A stretch of DNA of 62,866 bases from Myxococcales bacterium. Lineage in GTDB: Bacteria; Myxococcota; Polyangia; HGW-17; SLPX01. The stretch is from the NCBI GenBank assembly GCA_007131745.1, contig SLPX01000150.1:1-62866 (forward strand). Direction: 5' to 3'. The position numbers and the translations under genes were made by a program. The notes under the pieces were generated by a model that did no database searches, was not told where the DNA came from, and saw only the letters and a list, made by a program, of their open reading frames with translations. Below are positions 17,840 to 27,074 of this stretch, in pieces; within the stretch, counting starts at the first letter, position 1, and every line of letters begins with the position of its first letter.

Positions 17840-18094
17840 ATGAACAAAAGAACAACATTTTCATTAGATTCAGAAACCATCGCAAGAATCAAGCGCCTGT
17901 CGACGCACTGGAAAGTTTCCCAGGCAGAAGTCGTGCGACGAGCGATCGAGCGTACTGAGAAGGAGATTGTTAGAGACGAAGAGAACATTGTCGGTTGGTT
18001 GCGAGACTACCATGCAAAGGGAGGCATAGCCCGAGAGCGGGCGGAGGATTACCTGGAGGAAGTCTACAAAAACCGGGAGAGTTGGAGAGAATGA
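17840..18094 (+). CDS. Ribbon-helix-helix antitoxin
   Basis: 84 residues from the ATG at 17840. An ATG at 17831 in the same frame is an alternative, and neither has a clear ribosome-binding site. The N-terminus (KRTTFSLDSETIARIKRLS) is a CopG/Arc-type strand followed by two helices (KVSQAEVVRRAIERTEKEI). The charged C-terminal tail would wrap the toxin. The stop overlaps the toxin start (ATGA), the coupling usual in VapBC-type operons. It neutralises the PIN toxin and represses its own promoter through the palindrome at 17815-17832. Confidence 0.85.
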   Translation: MNKRTTFSLDSETIARIKRLSTHWKVSQAEVVRRAIERTEKEIVRDEENIVGWLRDYHAKGGIARERAEDYLEEVYKNRESWRE

Positions 18095-18483
18095 ACAGCA
18101 TCTTGCTGGACACAAACTATCTCATCAAAGCGCTGATACCAAATTCCCATGAGGCGAAACAGCTTCGAACCTGGATTGCCGGGAGAGTGGATCTCATCAC
18201 CTCCTCGATATGCTGGTATGAATTTCTCTGCGGCCCTGTGGATGATGGAGGTATAGAGGTAATAAAAATGATATTGCAGGGAAGGATAATGCCGTTCAAC
18301 GAAAATCAAGCACTCCTGGCGTCCCGGCTGTACAATAAGACCGGGAGAAAGCGGCGCTTCAGAGTGGATGCGATGATTGCCGCCGCGGCGATCTCGAACA
18401 ATGCTTTTTTGGCCACCGATAACAGTCGGGATTTTTCAGTTTTTGAAGAAATGGGCTTGAGCCTCGTGACCACGGAGTTGTAG
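18091..18483 (+). CDS. PIN-domain ribonuclease toxin (VapC-like)
   Basis: 130 residues. The ATG at 18091 overlaps the antitoxin stop and has GGAGAG just upstream. PIN acidic residues are in place: Asp7 (LLDTNYLI), Glu44 (WYEFL), Asp93 (RVDAMIAA) and Asp110 (ATDNSRDF). This predicts a Mg2+-dependent RNase that inhibits translation when freed from its antitoxin. The length is normal for VapC. The pair sits between the EGF-CHAP gene and two tRNA genes; VapC toxins often cut tRNA, but that link is only positional here. Confidence 0.88.
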   Translation: MNSILLDTNYLIKALIPNSHEAKQLRTWIAGRVDLITSSICWYEFLCGPVDDGGIEVIKMILQGRIMPFNENQALLASRLYNKTGRKRRFRVDAMIAAAAISNNAFLATDNSRDFSVFEEMGLSLVTTEL

Positions 18484-18517
18484 TTTTCGGGCATGCACGG
18501 CTTTCGACTATTTCGAG

Positions 18518-18552
18518 AAAAAAAAACGCCCCGGCTTATGCCGAGGCGTTTT
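18518..18552 (-). terminator. Terminator of tRNA-Lys/tRNA-Glu transcript
   Basis: AAAACGCCCCGGC and GCCGAGGCGTTTT form a stem with one C-A mismatch around a TTAT loop (18523-18552). On the minus strand a run of nine T follows. It lies 3 bp after the tRNA-Glu 3' end and may also stop the convergent toxin transcript. Confidence 0.8.
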
Positions 18553-18554
18553 CA

Positions 18555-18626
<72 letters not shown>

Positions 18627-18643
18627 GGATATTCACTTTTTAT

Positions 18644-18716
18644 TGAGCCCAGCAGGATTCGAACCTGCGACCACCGGATTAAAAGTCCGATGCTCTACCA
18701 GCTGAGCTATGGGCCC
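18644..18716 (-). tRNA. tRNA-Lys (TTT)
   Basis: 73 nt. The acceptor GGGCCCA pairs with TGGGCTC, discriminator A. The D-arm is GCTC...GAGC, the anticodon loop CTTTTAA carries TTT and the T-loop is TTCGAAT. CCA is not encoded. It is co-oriented with tRNA-Glu. Confidence 0.97.
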
Positions 18717-18887
18717 ATATCAACGGGCAAGGTTTCCTAGCAATCCTTATGAGTGCTGTCAAGCACGTATAACAATTTTTTTTCGTGTGTGGAAAAAAGG
18801 ATTAAAGCAGTGTAAATCAATATGCTGGAATCGATGAAGGTTTAAGCGGTTTTATAGAGTTTTGAAAAAAGCGGAAAAGCAGGGATT

Positions 18888-21800
18888 ATGACGGGTAAAA
18901 AAAGCTTTAAGTACATGGTAAACAGTTACAAAGAGGGGATAGAATCATTGTTTTGTTTGTTTCCGGAGAGGGGGCGGCGTCTTGTCGAAAAGCTGAAAAA
19001 GAGGATCTTGATTCTGGACGGGGGGATGGGGACCTTGCTCGAGGCCGAGGGGTTGGTTGCGGCCGATTACGGGGGTGAAACGCTGGATGGGTTGAATGAA
19101 AACTTGAATGTGATGAAGCCCGGGGTTATCGAATCGATCCACAGAGCGTACATGGACGCGGGGGCCGATGTTTTGACCACAAACACTTTTGGGGCGCATC
19201 CCGTGGTTTTGAAGGAGTACGGGCTGGAAGATAAGACTCGCGAATTGGCAATGGAAGGGGCTCGCTTGGCCCGGAAAATCGCCGAGGGGAAACGTGAAGT
19301 TTACGTGGCGGGATCACTCGGGCCGACATCGGTGAGTTTAACTTTGATGGGAGGGATCTCTTTTGAGGAGATGGCCGAGGGTTATAGACAGGGTGTGAGA
19401 GGTTTGATCGAGGGAGGAGCGGACTTGATATTGTTTGAAACCGTCATGGATTCTTTGAATTTGAAGGCGGGTTTTGAGGGAGCGGACCGGGCATTCGAAG
19501 ATTGTGAGTGTTGTCTTCCAGTGATGGTTTCCGTGACACTGGAGGAGGGTGGGAATTTGTTGGCCGGGCAGAATATTCAAGCTTTTTTGGCGGCATTTCT
19601 CCACAGGCCGCTTTTTGCATTGGGGTTGAACTGTTCCACCGGGCCGGATTTGATGTGGGAGCCGGTTGGTTTTTTGGGAGACCGCTCTCCCTTCCCGGTG
19701 AGTTGTCATCCGAACGCCGGTCTTCCTGATGAAGACGGGCGATACGGGATGGCAGCGGAAGAGTTTGCCGGGGAAATGAAGAAAATGGTTCATAGGGGCT
19801 TTTTGAACATAGCGGGAGGATGCTGCGGTACAACGCCTGAGCACATACGCGCCCTTTCAGAAGTGTTGAGAGCAGACGGCGGCGCGCCAAGGAGACTTTT
19901 CGGCCAATCCGCTGCGGGTCGCGGGAAAACGGTTTTTTCCGGAATGGAAGTTGTGGAGATCGATTCGGCCGGCCGACCGTTTTTCATCGGCGAAAAGACA
20001 AATGTGCTTGGAAGCCGGAGGTTTAAAAGATTGATCACTGAGGGCAGGTGGGCAGAAGCCGTAGATATGGGGCGGGAACAGATCGCCGCGGGCGCTGCTC
20101 TTTTGGATGTATGTCTTCAAAACCCGGACCGGGACGAAGTTTCAGACATGAAGAATTTCGTACAAGGCGCGGCGAGGAGGTTGCGCGCTCCCTTGGTGGT
20201 AGATTCAACCGACCCGGTTGTAGTGGAGGCGGCTGCTCAATGCATCGGTGGAAAAGCGCTGGTGAATTCGGTGAACCTGGAGGACGGGGGGAAGCGTTTG
20301 AAAGAGGTGGCGTCGATTGCAAAACGTTACGGCATGGGGGTTGTATTCGGGTGTATAGATTCTCCTGAAAACGGCGGTATGGCGTTGGACAGGAGGAGTA
20401 AATTGAAAACCGCGTTGAGGGGGGTTTCGATCTTGACGGATGAATGCAACTTGGCGCCTGAAGATGTTGTCGTTGATCCGCTGGTTTTTCCATGCGGCAC
20501 GGGAGACGTCCGTTTTGCAGGAACCGGCAGAGAGACTATTGAGGCGATCAAGGGATTGAAGCGAGAACTGGACGGTTGCAAGGTGGTGCTGGGCATTTCC
20601 AACGTGTCGTTTGGACTTCCGTCCGAATCCAGGGCCGTGCTGAATTCGGTTTTTTTGCATCTTTGCCTTGAGGCAGGATTGGATCTGGCCATAGCGGATC
20701 CGAGCCGAATCATCAGCGCGCCGGAAATTTCGGATGATGACCGAAGGGTTTGCTTGAACCTCCTGGATAATGCCGGAAAGGATCCGTTGGGTGAGTTCGT
20801 GGAACATTTCAGAAACTCCGGTGCACGGCGGAAGATGAAGGGGGTGGAACAGGTATCACCGCGGAAAAAGGAGTCGGTGAAATCCCCGGAGGAAGGGGTG
20901 GTTTCTTGCATCGTCACCGGTGGCTTTGCAGGGCTGGAAAAACATCTGGATGAGCTGTTGAAGTCGAAAAGCGCGCTTGAGGTAGTCAACACGGTGCTTT
21001 TGGAGGGGATGGATGAGGTTGGGAGGTTGTTTAACAAAAACGAGTTGATCATAGCAGAGGTTCTTCGAAGCGCGGAAATCATGAACAGGGCTGTTTTACA
21101 TCTTCAGCCTCACATGGAGGGTTCTTGCGCGGCCCGCAGGGGGACGGTTGTCCTGGCGACTGTAAAGGGCGATGTCCATGATATAGGAAAAAGTCTCGTC
21201 AAGATCGTTTTCTCCAATAACGGCTACAATGTGATCGACCTCGGAGTGAAAGTTTCCGCGCAACGCATAAAGGAAGAAGTACTCAAGCGCACTCCCGATT
21301 TGATATGTCTTTCAGGGTTGCTGGTCCGGAGCGCTCACCAGATGGCCGCGACCGCGGAAACGCTGTACAAGGCCGGGATAGACGTTCCCATCCTGGTAGG
21401 AGGAGCTGCCTTGTCTGCTGAATTCACGAAAAATACTATTCGGCCGGCCTACGGCGGCGGAGTGGTGGCGTATGCGCGTGACGTGATGCAAGGGCTGAGT
21501 ATGGCCGGTGAAATCGTGAGCTCAGCGAAAACACCCGGCTGGAAAGAGGGTGTTTCGCTTGTTTCTGCAAAGCAGGAAAGGGGGGCGGATGCAGCAACAG
21601 TCGAATCCGCCGGGAGGGATGCGGAAGCTTGCGGGGAGGAGGAGATTTACGGGGAGGAACCCGGGGGAGGGGTGGAAATCATCCATGATGTTGGATTGCC
21701 GCGTCCGGTGGATTGGAAGATTCACATGGTGGACGAGATCAAGTTTGAAGATCTCGAGAAGGTTCTGAATTATCCGCGTCTGTATCGACGACATCTTGGC

Positions 21801-22541
21801 TTTGCAAAGACCCGGGGTTTGGAGAGCGAACGAAAAAGGACGATCGAAAACCTGGTGTATCCTGTTATGGAGAGGGTGAAAGAGAAGAATTTGATCGTTC
21901 CACGCGCGGCATACAGGTTTGTCAAAGCGGCCGCGGATGAGAATGACATTTTGTTGGAGACGGTCGCCGGGAAGGATGAAAGCGGGGGATGTGAAACAGG
22001 GAAGAAAAGGTTCAGGTTGTCTTTTCCTCGGGCGGAAAAGATTTCGGAAAATGGGAAAAGAACCGGGCGGAAGAGTGAGGGGCTGTGTTTGTCGGATTTT
22101 GTTCGAGCCGTCGGGCCAAGCGGGGAGCTGGAGGATTCACTCGCGGTGTTTGTGTCGAGTTGCGGGCTTGGAATCCGGGAACAGGCAGCGATGTGGGAGG
22201 CGGAGGGAAAATACCTGGAATCGATAGCGCTTCAATCCCTGGCCCTGGAAGGAGCGGAAGCCATGGCGGAACTTGTACATGGATTGATAAGAAGAAACTG
22301 GTTGCATGGTGAATCGCAGGGATTGCCGGAAAAGACCTTAGATGAAAAGATAACCGGCGTTCGGGTCAGCCCGGGTTATTCTTGTTGCCCGAACCTGGAG
22401 TATACGAAGATTTTTGCAGAGATACTCGAAGCTGCTTTTCGGCTGGGCGTTTCGGTTACCGACGAGTACATGTTGGAACCCGAGGCAAGCGTTTCCGCGC
22501 TTGTTTTTCATCATCCTGAAGCAATGGTTTTTTCGGTTTGA
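18888..22541 (+). CDS. metH: Cobalamin-dependent methionine synthase
   Basis: 1217 residues in the full four-module order. The homocysteine domain (about 30-335) has zinc ligands Cys249 and Cys312-Cys313 (GGCCGTTP). The methyltetrahydrofolate domain spans about 365-640 (IGEKTNVLGSRRFK; VVDSTDPVVVEAA). The cobalamin cap and Rossmann region (about 690-905) carry the cobalt-ligand His764 in GDVHDIGKS. The activation domain is about 960-1217, with RVSPGYSCCPN replacing the common RxSxGYPACPD. Variable Ser/Glu/Lys linkers join the modules and the N-terminus has about 25 extra residues. It transfers a methyl group from methyl-THF to homocysteine in the cytosol; the activation domain needs SAM and an electron donor. 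No cobalamin riboswitch is visible upstream. Confidence 0.93.
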   Translation: MTGKKSFKYMVNSYKEGIESLFCLFPERGRRLVEKLKKRILILDGGMGTLLEAEGLVAADYGGETLDGLNENLNVMKPGVIESIHRAYMDAGADVLTTNTFGAHPVVLKEYGLEDKTRELAMEGARLARKIAEGKREVYVAGSLGPTSVSLTLMGGISFEEMAEGYRQGVRGLIEGGADLILFETVMDSLNLKAGFEGADRAFEDCECCLPVMVSVTLEEGGNLLAGQNIQAFLAAFLHRPLFALGLNCSTGPDLMWEPVGFLGDRSPFPVSCHPNAGLPDEDGRYGMAAEEFAGEMKKMVHRGFLNIAGGCCGTTPEHIRALSEVLRADGGAPRRLFGQSAAGRGKTVFSGMEVVEIDSAGRPFFIGEKTNVLGSRRFKRLITEGRWAEAVDMGREQIAAGAALLDVCLQNPDRDEVSDMKNFVQGAARRLRAPLVVDSTDPVVVEAAAQCIGGKALVNSVNLEDGGKRLKEVASIAKRYGMGVVFGCIDSPENGGMALDRRSKLKTALRGVSILTDECNLAPEDVVVDPLVFPCGTGDVRFAGTGRETIEAIKGLKRELDGCKVVLGISNVSFGLPSESRAVLNSVFLHLCLEAGLDLAIADPSRIISAPEISDDDRRVCLNLLDNAGKDPLGEFVEHFRNSGARRKMKGVEQVSPRKKESVKSPEEGVVSCIVTGGFAGLEKHLDELLKSKSALEVVNTVLLEGMDEVGRLFNKNELIIAEVLRSAEIMNRAVLHLQPHMEGSCAARRGTVVLATVKGDVHDIGKSLVKIVFSNNGYNVIDLGVKVSAQRIKEEVLKRTPDLICLSGLLVRSAHQMAATAETLYKAGIDVPILVGGAALSAEFTKNTIRPAYGGGVVAYARDVMQGLSMAGEIVSSAKTPGWKEGVSLVSAKQERGADAATVESAGRDAEACGEEEIYGEEPGGGVEIIHDVGLPRPVDWKIHMVDEIKFEDLEKVLNYPRLYRRHLGFAKTRGLESERKRTIENLVYPVMERVKEKNLIVPRAAYRFVKAAADENDILLETVAGKDESGGCETGKKRFRLSFPRAEKISENGKRTGRKSEGLCLSDFVRAVGPSGELEDSLAVFVSSCGLGIREQAAMWEAEGKYLESIALQSLALEGAEAMAELVHGLIRRNWLHGESQGLPEKTLDEKITGVRVSPGYSCCPNLEYTKIFAEILEAAFRLGVSVTDEYMLEPEASVSALVFHHPEAMVFSV

Positions 22542-22546
22542 TGGGT

Positions 22547-22590
22547 AAGCTCCCTGGAAACCCGGGGTTAAGATAGCTTGATTTTTTTTT
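22547..22590 (+). terminator. Possible terminator after metH
   Basis: AAGCT (22547-22551) pairs with AGCTT (22575-22579), with GC-rich self-complementary sequence between, followed by a run of nine T. The stem is short and interrupted, so the call is weak. Confidence 0.4.
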
Positions 22591-22615
22591 GTAATCGAAC
22601 CATAGATGACAGGTC

Positions 22616-24181
22616 ATGACCCTGATAGGCTACATATTGCTTTTTGTCTCAGCCGCGCTCACCGGCGTTGTGGGGGCTTGGTTTTTTCTGAAGCGGACGG
22701 CAGTGGATGAATCCGCATCAATGAAGAAAACGGCTGCCGAAATTTTGGCCAAGGCAAAAAAGGAATCCAAAGAGTTGTTTGAAAATGCTGAATTGGAGGT
22801 TCGGCGGGAGACTTTGGATCGACGCAACAAAGAGGAGCAGGAGATCGAAAAGATCGAGGCAGAAATGGTGGCGCAGGAGCTGGACTTGACTTCTCTCGAG
22901 GAACGGCTGGGCGTGTGGGAAACGGATCTGGAAAGCTGGTCCGCGGACATAAAAAAACGGATGAACGATGTTTCCAGCTTGAACGGCCAGGTCAAAAAGA
23001 TGGAAACCGACACCGGGGAATTGGAGAAGAGATCCGGCGAGGTGGTGGAGGAAATCGCAGGCGAAAAAGCGGCGGATGTTCGAGAACGGATAAGGAGCGG
23101 CCTTGTAGACGCCCACAAGGCTGATTGTGCGGATCGTCTTCGAAACATCGAGGCTTCGGTCATGCCGGAGTCTTCCCGGTCTGCGAAGCGAATACTCGGT
23201 ATTTCCATAGGCCGGCTGGCTGATCTTCCAGTGCCGCCGAGATCCGTATCCGGCATGGCACTTTCCAAGGAAGAAGTGGAAAGGCTGGAAAAACACGGGC
23301 AAATTGTTTTTCAGGAAATTGAAAATGCCATGGGCGCGCATGTAGCTTTTGACGCTGTGGATGGTCTCATAAGAGTTGAGTGTGTGGACGGGGTGACGCG
23401 TGAATTGGGTCGAAGAGTGTTGCATGGTTTGGTGAGAGAAAAGCGCGGAGTGATTTCCAAAGAAGCTGTTGTTGTCACAATAAGCGCTGCCAAAAAAGAG
23501 ATGAATCGCCAGATAAGGAAGATGGGACTCGATGCATTCAAGACCATGAAACTCGAGCCCGCGGCCGACGAAATCGTAGAATTGCTGGGACGGCTGTTTT
23601 TTCGTACATCGTACGCTCAAAACCAGTACCACCATGCGTTGGAAGCTTCTATGTTGGCAGGGCTGATGGCCCATGAACTGGGTGTTGATGTAACTACGGC
23701 ACGTAGAGCAGGGTTGCTTCACGATATCGGCAAGGCGCTTACTCATGAGATAGAAGGTTCACATGCCGTGATAGGGGCTCAAATAGCGGAACGAAACGGG
23801 GAGTCGCCGGTGATAGTAAACGCGATAGCAGCGCATCACGACGACGAGGAGCCTGGAGGTGTTTTCGCCTATATTGTGGCCGCTGCCGATGCTGCGAGCG
23901 GGGCCAGGCCCGGCGCGCGAAGAGAACTCGTGGAAGCTTACATGGACAGGATACAGGAGTTGGAAAGAGCGGCGCGTTCTTTCGCCGGTGTGTCCGAGGC
24001 TTATGCGGTGCAGGCAGGGAGGGAATTGCGCGTGCTTGTGGACGAGAAAAAAACAAACGATGAGCAGGCTTCGGCTTTGGCCGCGGACATAGCCGGCAAA
24101 ATATCTGAAGAAATGGTCTTTCCGGGCCAGATCAAGGTTACCGTTATTCGATCAACCAACGCTGTGGCGGTCGCCGGCTGA
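22616..24181 (+). CDS. rny: Ribonuclease Y
   Basis: 521 residues: an N-terminal membrane helix (about 4-26), a long charged coiled coil (about 35-150), a KH-like region and an HD domain with His369-Asp370 (GLLHDIGKALTHEIEGSH) and HHDDEEP. The ending PGQIKVTVIRSTNAV is the RNase Y hallmark. It is a membrane-bound endoribonuclease that starts mRNA decay. The KH nucleic-acid loop is unusual: where the family has GRIIGREGRNI, this protein has VERLEKHGQIVFQEI, so the GxxG motif lacks its first glycine, and an insertion precedes it. The catalytic HD residues look intact. It lies 74 bp after metH and 42 bp before the glcD-like gene. Confidence 0.92.
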   Translation: MTLIGYILLFVSAALTGVVGAWFFLKRTAVDESASMKKTAAEILAKAKKESKELFENAELEVRRETLDRRNKEEQEIEKIEAEMVAQELDLTSLEERLGVWETDLESWSADIKKRMNDVSSLNGQVKKMETDTGELEKRSGEVVEEIAGEKAADVRERIRSGLVDAHKADCADRLRNIEASVMPESSRSAKRILGISIGRLADLPVPPRSVSGMALSKEEVERLEKHGQIVFQEIENAMGAHVAFDAVDGLIRVECVDGVTRELGRRVLHGLVREKRGVISKEAVVVTISAAKKEMNRQIRKMGLDAFKTMKLEPAADEIVELLGRLFFRTSYAQNQYHHALEASMLAGLMAHELGVDVTTARRAGLLHDIGKALTHEIEGSHAVIGAQIAERNGESPVIVNAIAAHHDDEEPGGVFAYIVAAADAASGARPGARRELVEAYMDRIQELERAARSFAGVSEAYAVQAGRELRVLVDEKKTNDEQASALAADIAGKISEEMVFPGQIKVTVIRSTNAVAVAG

Positions 24182-24223
24182 AATGGAGGGTTTTGCCGAC
24201 CTGTCCGGAAACACTTCAATGAT

Positions 24224-25606
24224 ATGAATCCAATCGATGACGCGTTTGTTCAACGGATAGAACGGAACTTGGGATCGGGTTCGGTGATCCTTGACCCGGA
24301 CATTTTGGTTTCGTACGGGTTGGATGAGTCCGGAGAGGGGCCCTATCCGCCCGATGCGCTTGTTCGGCCCAATACACCCGACGAGGTCAGGACCGTACTC
24401 AGGTTGTGCGATGAAGCGCATGTTCCAGCGACTCCTCGGGGCGGAGGCACGGGTAAAAGCGGGGGAGCTTTGCCCGTGCAGGGTGGTGTGGTGTTGAGTC
24501 TGGAACGGATGAACCGAATCCTGGATATCGATCGGGATGATATGGTCGGAGTAGTCGAACCCGGCGTGATCTTGGAAACATTTCACAAAAGCGTCGAAGA
24601 GGAGGGGCTTTTTTACCCTCCCGATCCGGCCAGCCTCGATTCCTGCACCATCGGAGGAAACCTGGCTGAAAACGCGGGCGGACCCCGCGCTGTTCGTTAC
24701 GGCGTGACGGGTCATTACGTGCTCGGGCTGGAAGCAGCGACCATGACCGGGCGGAAACTTGAGCTTGGCGGACGAACCGTGAAAAACGTTTCCGGATACG
24801 ACCTGACTTCGCTCGTGACAGGATCGGAAGGCACACTTGCGGTCGCGACCCGGATTCAACTGCGTTTGATCGCGAAACCTGGATTTGCCGCTGCCCTGTG
24901 GGCGTCTTTCCCCAACCTTGGATGCGCTGCGCGCGCGGTGCAGGATCTGCTGTTTTCGGGTGCGGATCCCAGGTGCATTGAACTCATGGACGCTGAAAGT
25001 TTGGCACACGGCGCCCTTGAAAAAGCGTCTATGGCCCCGGAGGGTGAAGCCGCGGTGTTGGTGGAACTGGATGGATGGGAGGAAGATCCTGAAAACAGGG
25101 TCAATGTTGCGGGAAAGGTGTGTGAGGCAAACCAGGCGATCAACATTGCAATCGCTCTGGACGAACGATCCCGGCGAAGACTTTGGGAGGGAAGACGCGC
25201 TGTTTCCACGTTGCTCAAAGAAGCTTTTCCCTGGAAAATATCTGAAGATATCGGTGTTCCGGTGGGGCGAATACCCGAAGTCATTGAATCTATACATGAA
25301 TTGGGAAAAAAACATGGGGTCGAGACCGCGGTTTATGGGCATGGAGGAGACGGCAACCTCCATGTGAATTTTCTTGCGCCCGACCTTGAAACCAAGAAAC
25401 GGTTGCTGGATCTCGCTGTTACCGAGTTGATGGTTTTGGCGGTGCGAAACGGGGGGACGCTTTCAGCGGAGCACGGCATAGGATCCGCGAAAAAGAGATG
25501 GATGGAGATTCAGCATCCTCCGCAGGAGCTGGATTTGATGAGGAGCATAAAAGCGCTCTGGGATCCCAAGGGGCTTTTGAATCCAGGAAAGATCTTTCCT
25601 GATTGA
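24224..25606 (+). CDS. FAD-linked oxidase, GlcD/D-lactate dehydrogenase type
   Basis: 460 residues. The N-terminal FAD-binding domain carries PRGGGTGKSGGALP, GVVEPGVILETF, PASLDSCTIGGNLAENAGG and VKNVSGYDLTSLVTGSEGTL. The C-terminal cap has GHGGDGNLHVNF and TLSAEHGIGSAKKRW, both hallmarks of glycolate oxidase subunit D and D-2-hydroxyacid dehydrogenases. It should oxidise a D-2-hydroxy acid (glycolate, D-lactate or similar) at the cytosolic membrane face. No GlcE/GlcF partner or acceptor subunit is adjacent, so the natural substrate and electron acceptor are open. Confidence 0.88.
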   Translation: MNPIDDAFVQRIERNLGSGSVILDPDILVSYGLDESGEGPYPPDALVRPNTPDEVRTVLRLCDEAHVPATPRGGGTGKSGGALPVQGGVVLSLERMNRILDIDRDDMVGVVEPGVILETFHKSVEEEGLFYPPDPASLDSCTIGGNLAENAGGPRAVRYGVTGHYVLGLEAATMTGRKLELGGRTVKNVSGYDLTSLVTGSEGTLAVATRIQLRLIAKPGFAAALWASFPNLGCAARAVQDLLFSGADPRCIELMDAESLAHGALEKASMAPEGEAAVLVELDGWEEDPENRVNVAGKVCEANQAINIAIALDERSRRRLWEGRRAVSTLLKEAFPWKISEDIGVPVGRIPEVIESIHELGKKHGVETAVYGHGGDGNLHVNFLAPDLETKKRLLDLAVTELMVLAVRNGGTLSAEHGIGSAKKRWMEIQHPPQELDLMRSIKALWDPKGLLNPGKIFPD

Positions 25607-25937
25607 GGAGGCGAACCGGTGGGTTGCGAAAAACCGGAGAGCCCTGGAAAAAACCGGATAGAGGTTTCGTTGCTCTTTGAAAGTGTTGTTTGCTCTACTT
25701 GACAAAACAGGATCAAAAAAGTATGAGATAAATAGATCGTTGGAGTTTTTGGACTTTTTGGAGAATTTGCAGAATAAAATAGAGTTGATTGGCCTAAATG
25801 TTTCCCTTCTTTGAAACCTGGAGCGAAAAACAGGAAAAACAACAAAGAACAGATTGTAAAAAGACCGCGGAGGAATGTGTGTTCCGATGGTCTGGAAATC
25901 GAAAAATAATAAGAGGCATCTAAGGAGGAAGAAGATC
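25607..25937. other. 331-bp intergenic region and leader
   Basis: It separates the FAD oxidase from the lipoprotein at 25938 and holds one good sigma70-type promoter (25699-25727). The remaining roughly 200 bases would be an A-rich untranslated leader ending in AAGGAGG. No gene, RNA or strong hairpin was seen. Confidence 0.5.
25699..25727 (+). promoter_or_regulatory. Sigma70-type promoter of Cys-rich lipoprotein gene
   Basis: A perfect TTGACA (25699-25704), a 17-bp spacer and TATGAG (25722-25727), about 210 bp upstream of the ATG at 25938. Confidence 0.6.
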
Positions 25938-26879
25938 ATGAATTGCAAGAAGTTGATTTGGTTGGGAATGTTGGGAGCGTTTTGTTTTGTGGTTATAGGG
26001 TGTTCGAGCGGAGGGGGTAAGAAGACCAGCGATGTGGAAATATGCGATGACGGGGTCGATAACACCGGAAACGGCTTGACCGATTGTTATGATCCGGATT
26101 GTTACAGCTTTCCGGGCTGCCAGGCGCAGTGCCCGTCGGATTGCAGCCGCCCGTGGTGTTCGAACCATCCGGATTGCCAGAGTAACGGCGATCAGGAAAT
26201 ATGCGACGACGGGATCGACAACACCGGAAACGGCTTGACCGATTGTTATGATCCGGATTGTTACAACTTTCCCGCGTGCCAGGCCCAGTGTCCGGATGAT
26301 TGCGATCTTCCGTGGTGCGGGAGTCATTCGGCTTGCCAGGGAAACGGCGATGCCAATCTTTCATGCATGGGGCTGCAGTACTGCTACTATTGCTGCCCAC
26401 AGGATCAGGCATGTTATGACGCCTGTGACGCGGCTGCGACCGCGGACGCAAATCAGAAAATGGATGCCTTTTACGGTTGCGTTTTCGCGAATTGCGAAAC
26501 CGAGTGCACCGGCAGTGACAACGCTGCTTGCGATGCTTGTGTAGATGCCAATTGCCAGAGCCAGATCGATGCATGCGACTGGAATTCTACTGGAACAGCC
26601 GGATGCATCACCCTGAACAACTGTCTCAGTGGTTGCAGCGGCACGCTTCAGCAGGGTGGCGGAAACGCGTCGACTTGCCCGTCCCATCCATTGATTACTT
26701 GCTATAACGAATGTTACGGCAATGCGAGTCAGCAGGGAGCTGATCTTTTGGATGCGTTTATTGATTGCGTGTGGGACCAATGTGAGACTGAATGCACCAG
26801 CGGTACGGAGCAGGAGTGTCAGGAATGTTATCAGGCTGCATGTGCCGCTGAGATGAATGCCTGTGGAGCCAGCACCTGA
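25938..26879 (+). CDS. Cys-rich lipoprotein with two acidic metal-binding-like repeats
   Basis: 313 residues from the ATG at 25938, which follows AAGGAGG. The lipoprotein signal has lipobox VIGCS (Cys22). Two near-identical modules EICDDGVDNTGNGLTDCYDP and EICDDGIDNTGNGLTDCYDP follow, each continuing into a Cys-spaced CQAQCP...C tail. The D-N-x-G-N-G-x-x-D spacing resembles calcium-binding loops of thrombospondin type 3 or MopE-like proteins. The C-terminal 190 residues form a second Cys-rich domain (SCMGLQYCYYCCPQDQACYD, CETECTG, CLSGCSG, CETECTSG), probably a disulfide-bonded helical bundle. It is a surface protein of unknown function. The next gene is a paralogue. Confidence 0.82.
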   Translation: MNCKKLIWLGMLGAFCFVVIGCSSGGGKKTSDVEICDDGVDNTGNGLTDCYDPDCYSFPGCQAQCPSDCSRPWCSNHPDCQSNGDQEICDDGIDNTGNGLTDCYDPDCYNFPACQAQCPDDCDLPWCGSHSACQGNGDANLSCMGLQYCYYCCPQDQACYDACDAAATADANQKMDAFYGCVFANCETECTGSDNAACDACVDANCQSQIDACDWNSTGTAGCITLNNCLSGCSGTLQQGGGNASTCPSHPLITCYNECYGNASQQGADLLDAFIDCVWDQCETECTSGTEQECQECYQAACAAEMNACGAST

Positions 26880-26934
26880 TACGAAGAAGACCTGTAAGGG
26901 TTTTATAAACTCAAGGGTTGAATTCAGGTAATTG

Positions 26935-26970
26935 ATCCGGACCTCGCTTTCGAGGTCTGGATTTTTTTTT
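26935..26970 (+). terminator. Rho-independent terminator
   Basis: ATCCGGACCTCG (26935-26946) and CGAGGTCTGGAT (26951-26962) form a 12-bp stem with one G-T pair and a CTTT loop, followed by eight or nine T. It ends the transcript of the lipoprotein gene at 25938. Confidence 0.88.
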
Positions 26971-27074
26971 GGCTTTAAAAGACGGCTACTGTTGGTAAAA
27001 TAGAAAGTGAAAGCTTTGTGGTTTTTAGAGTAAAGGTCGTTTTTGTTGGTTAGTACTAAATCGGGTGAATCGTC

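Noticed and set aside
24152..25363. 403-residue minus-strand frame opposite the FAD oxidase
   Set aside because: Antisense shadow of a well-supported GlcD-type gene.
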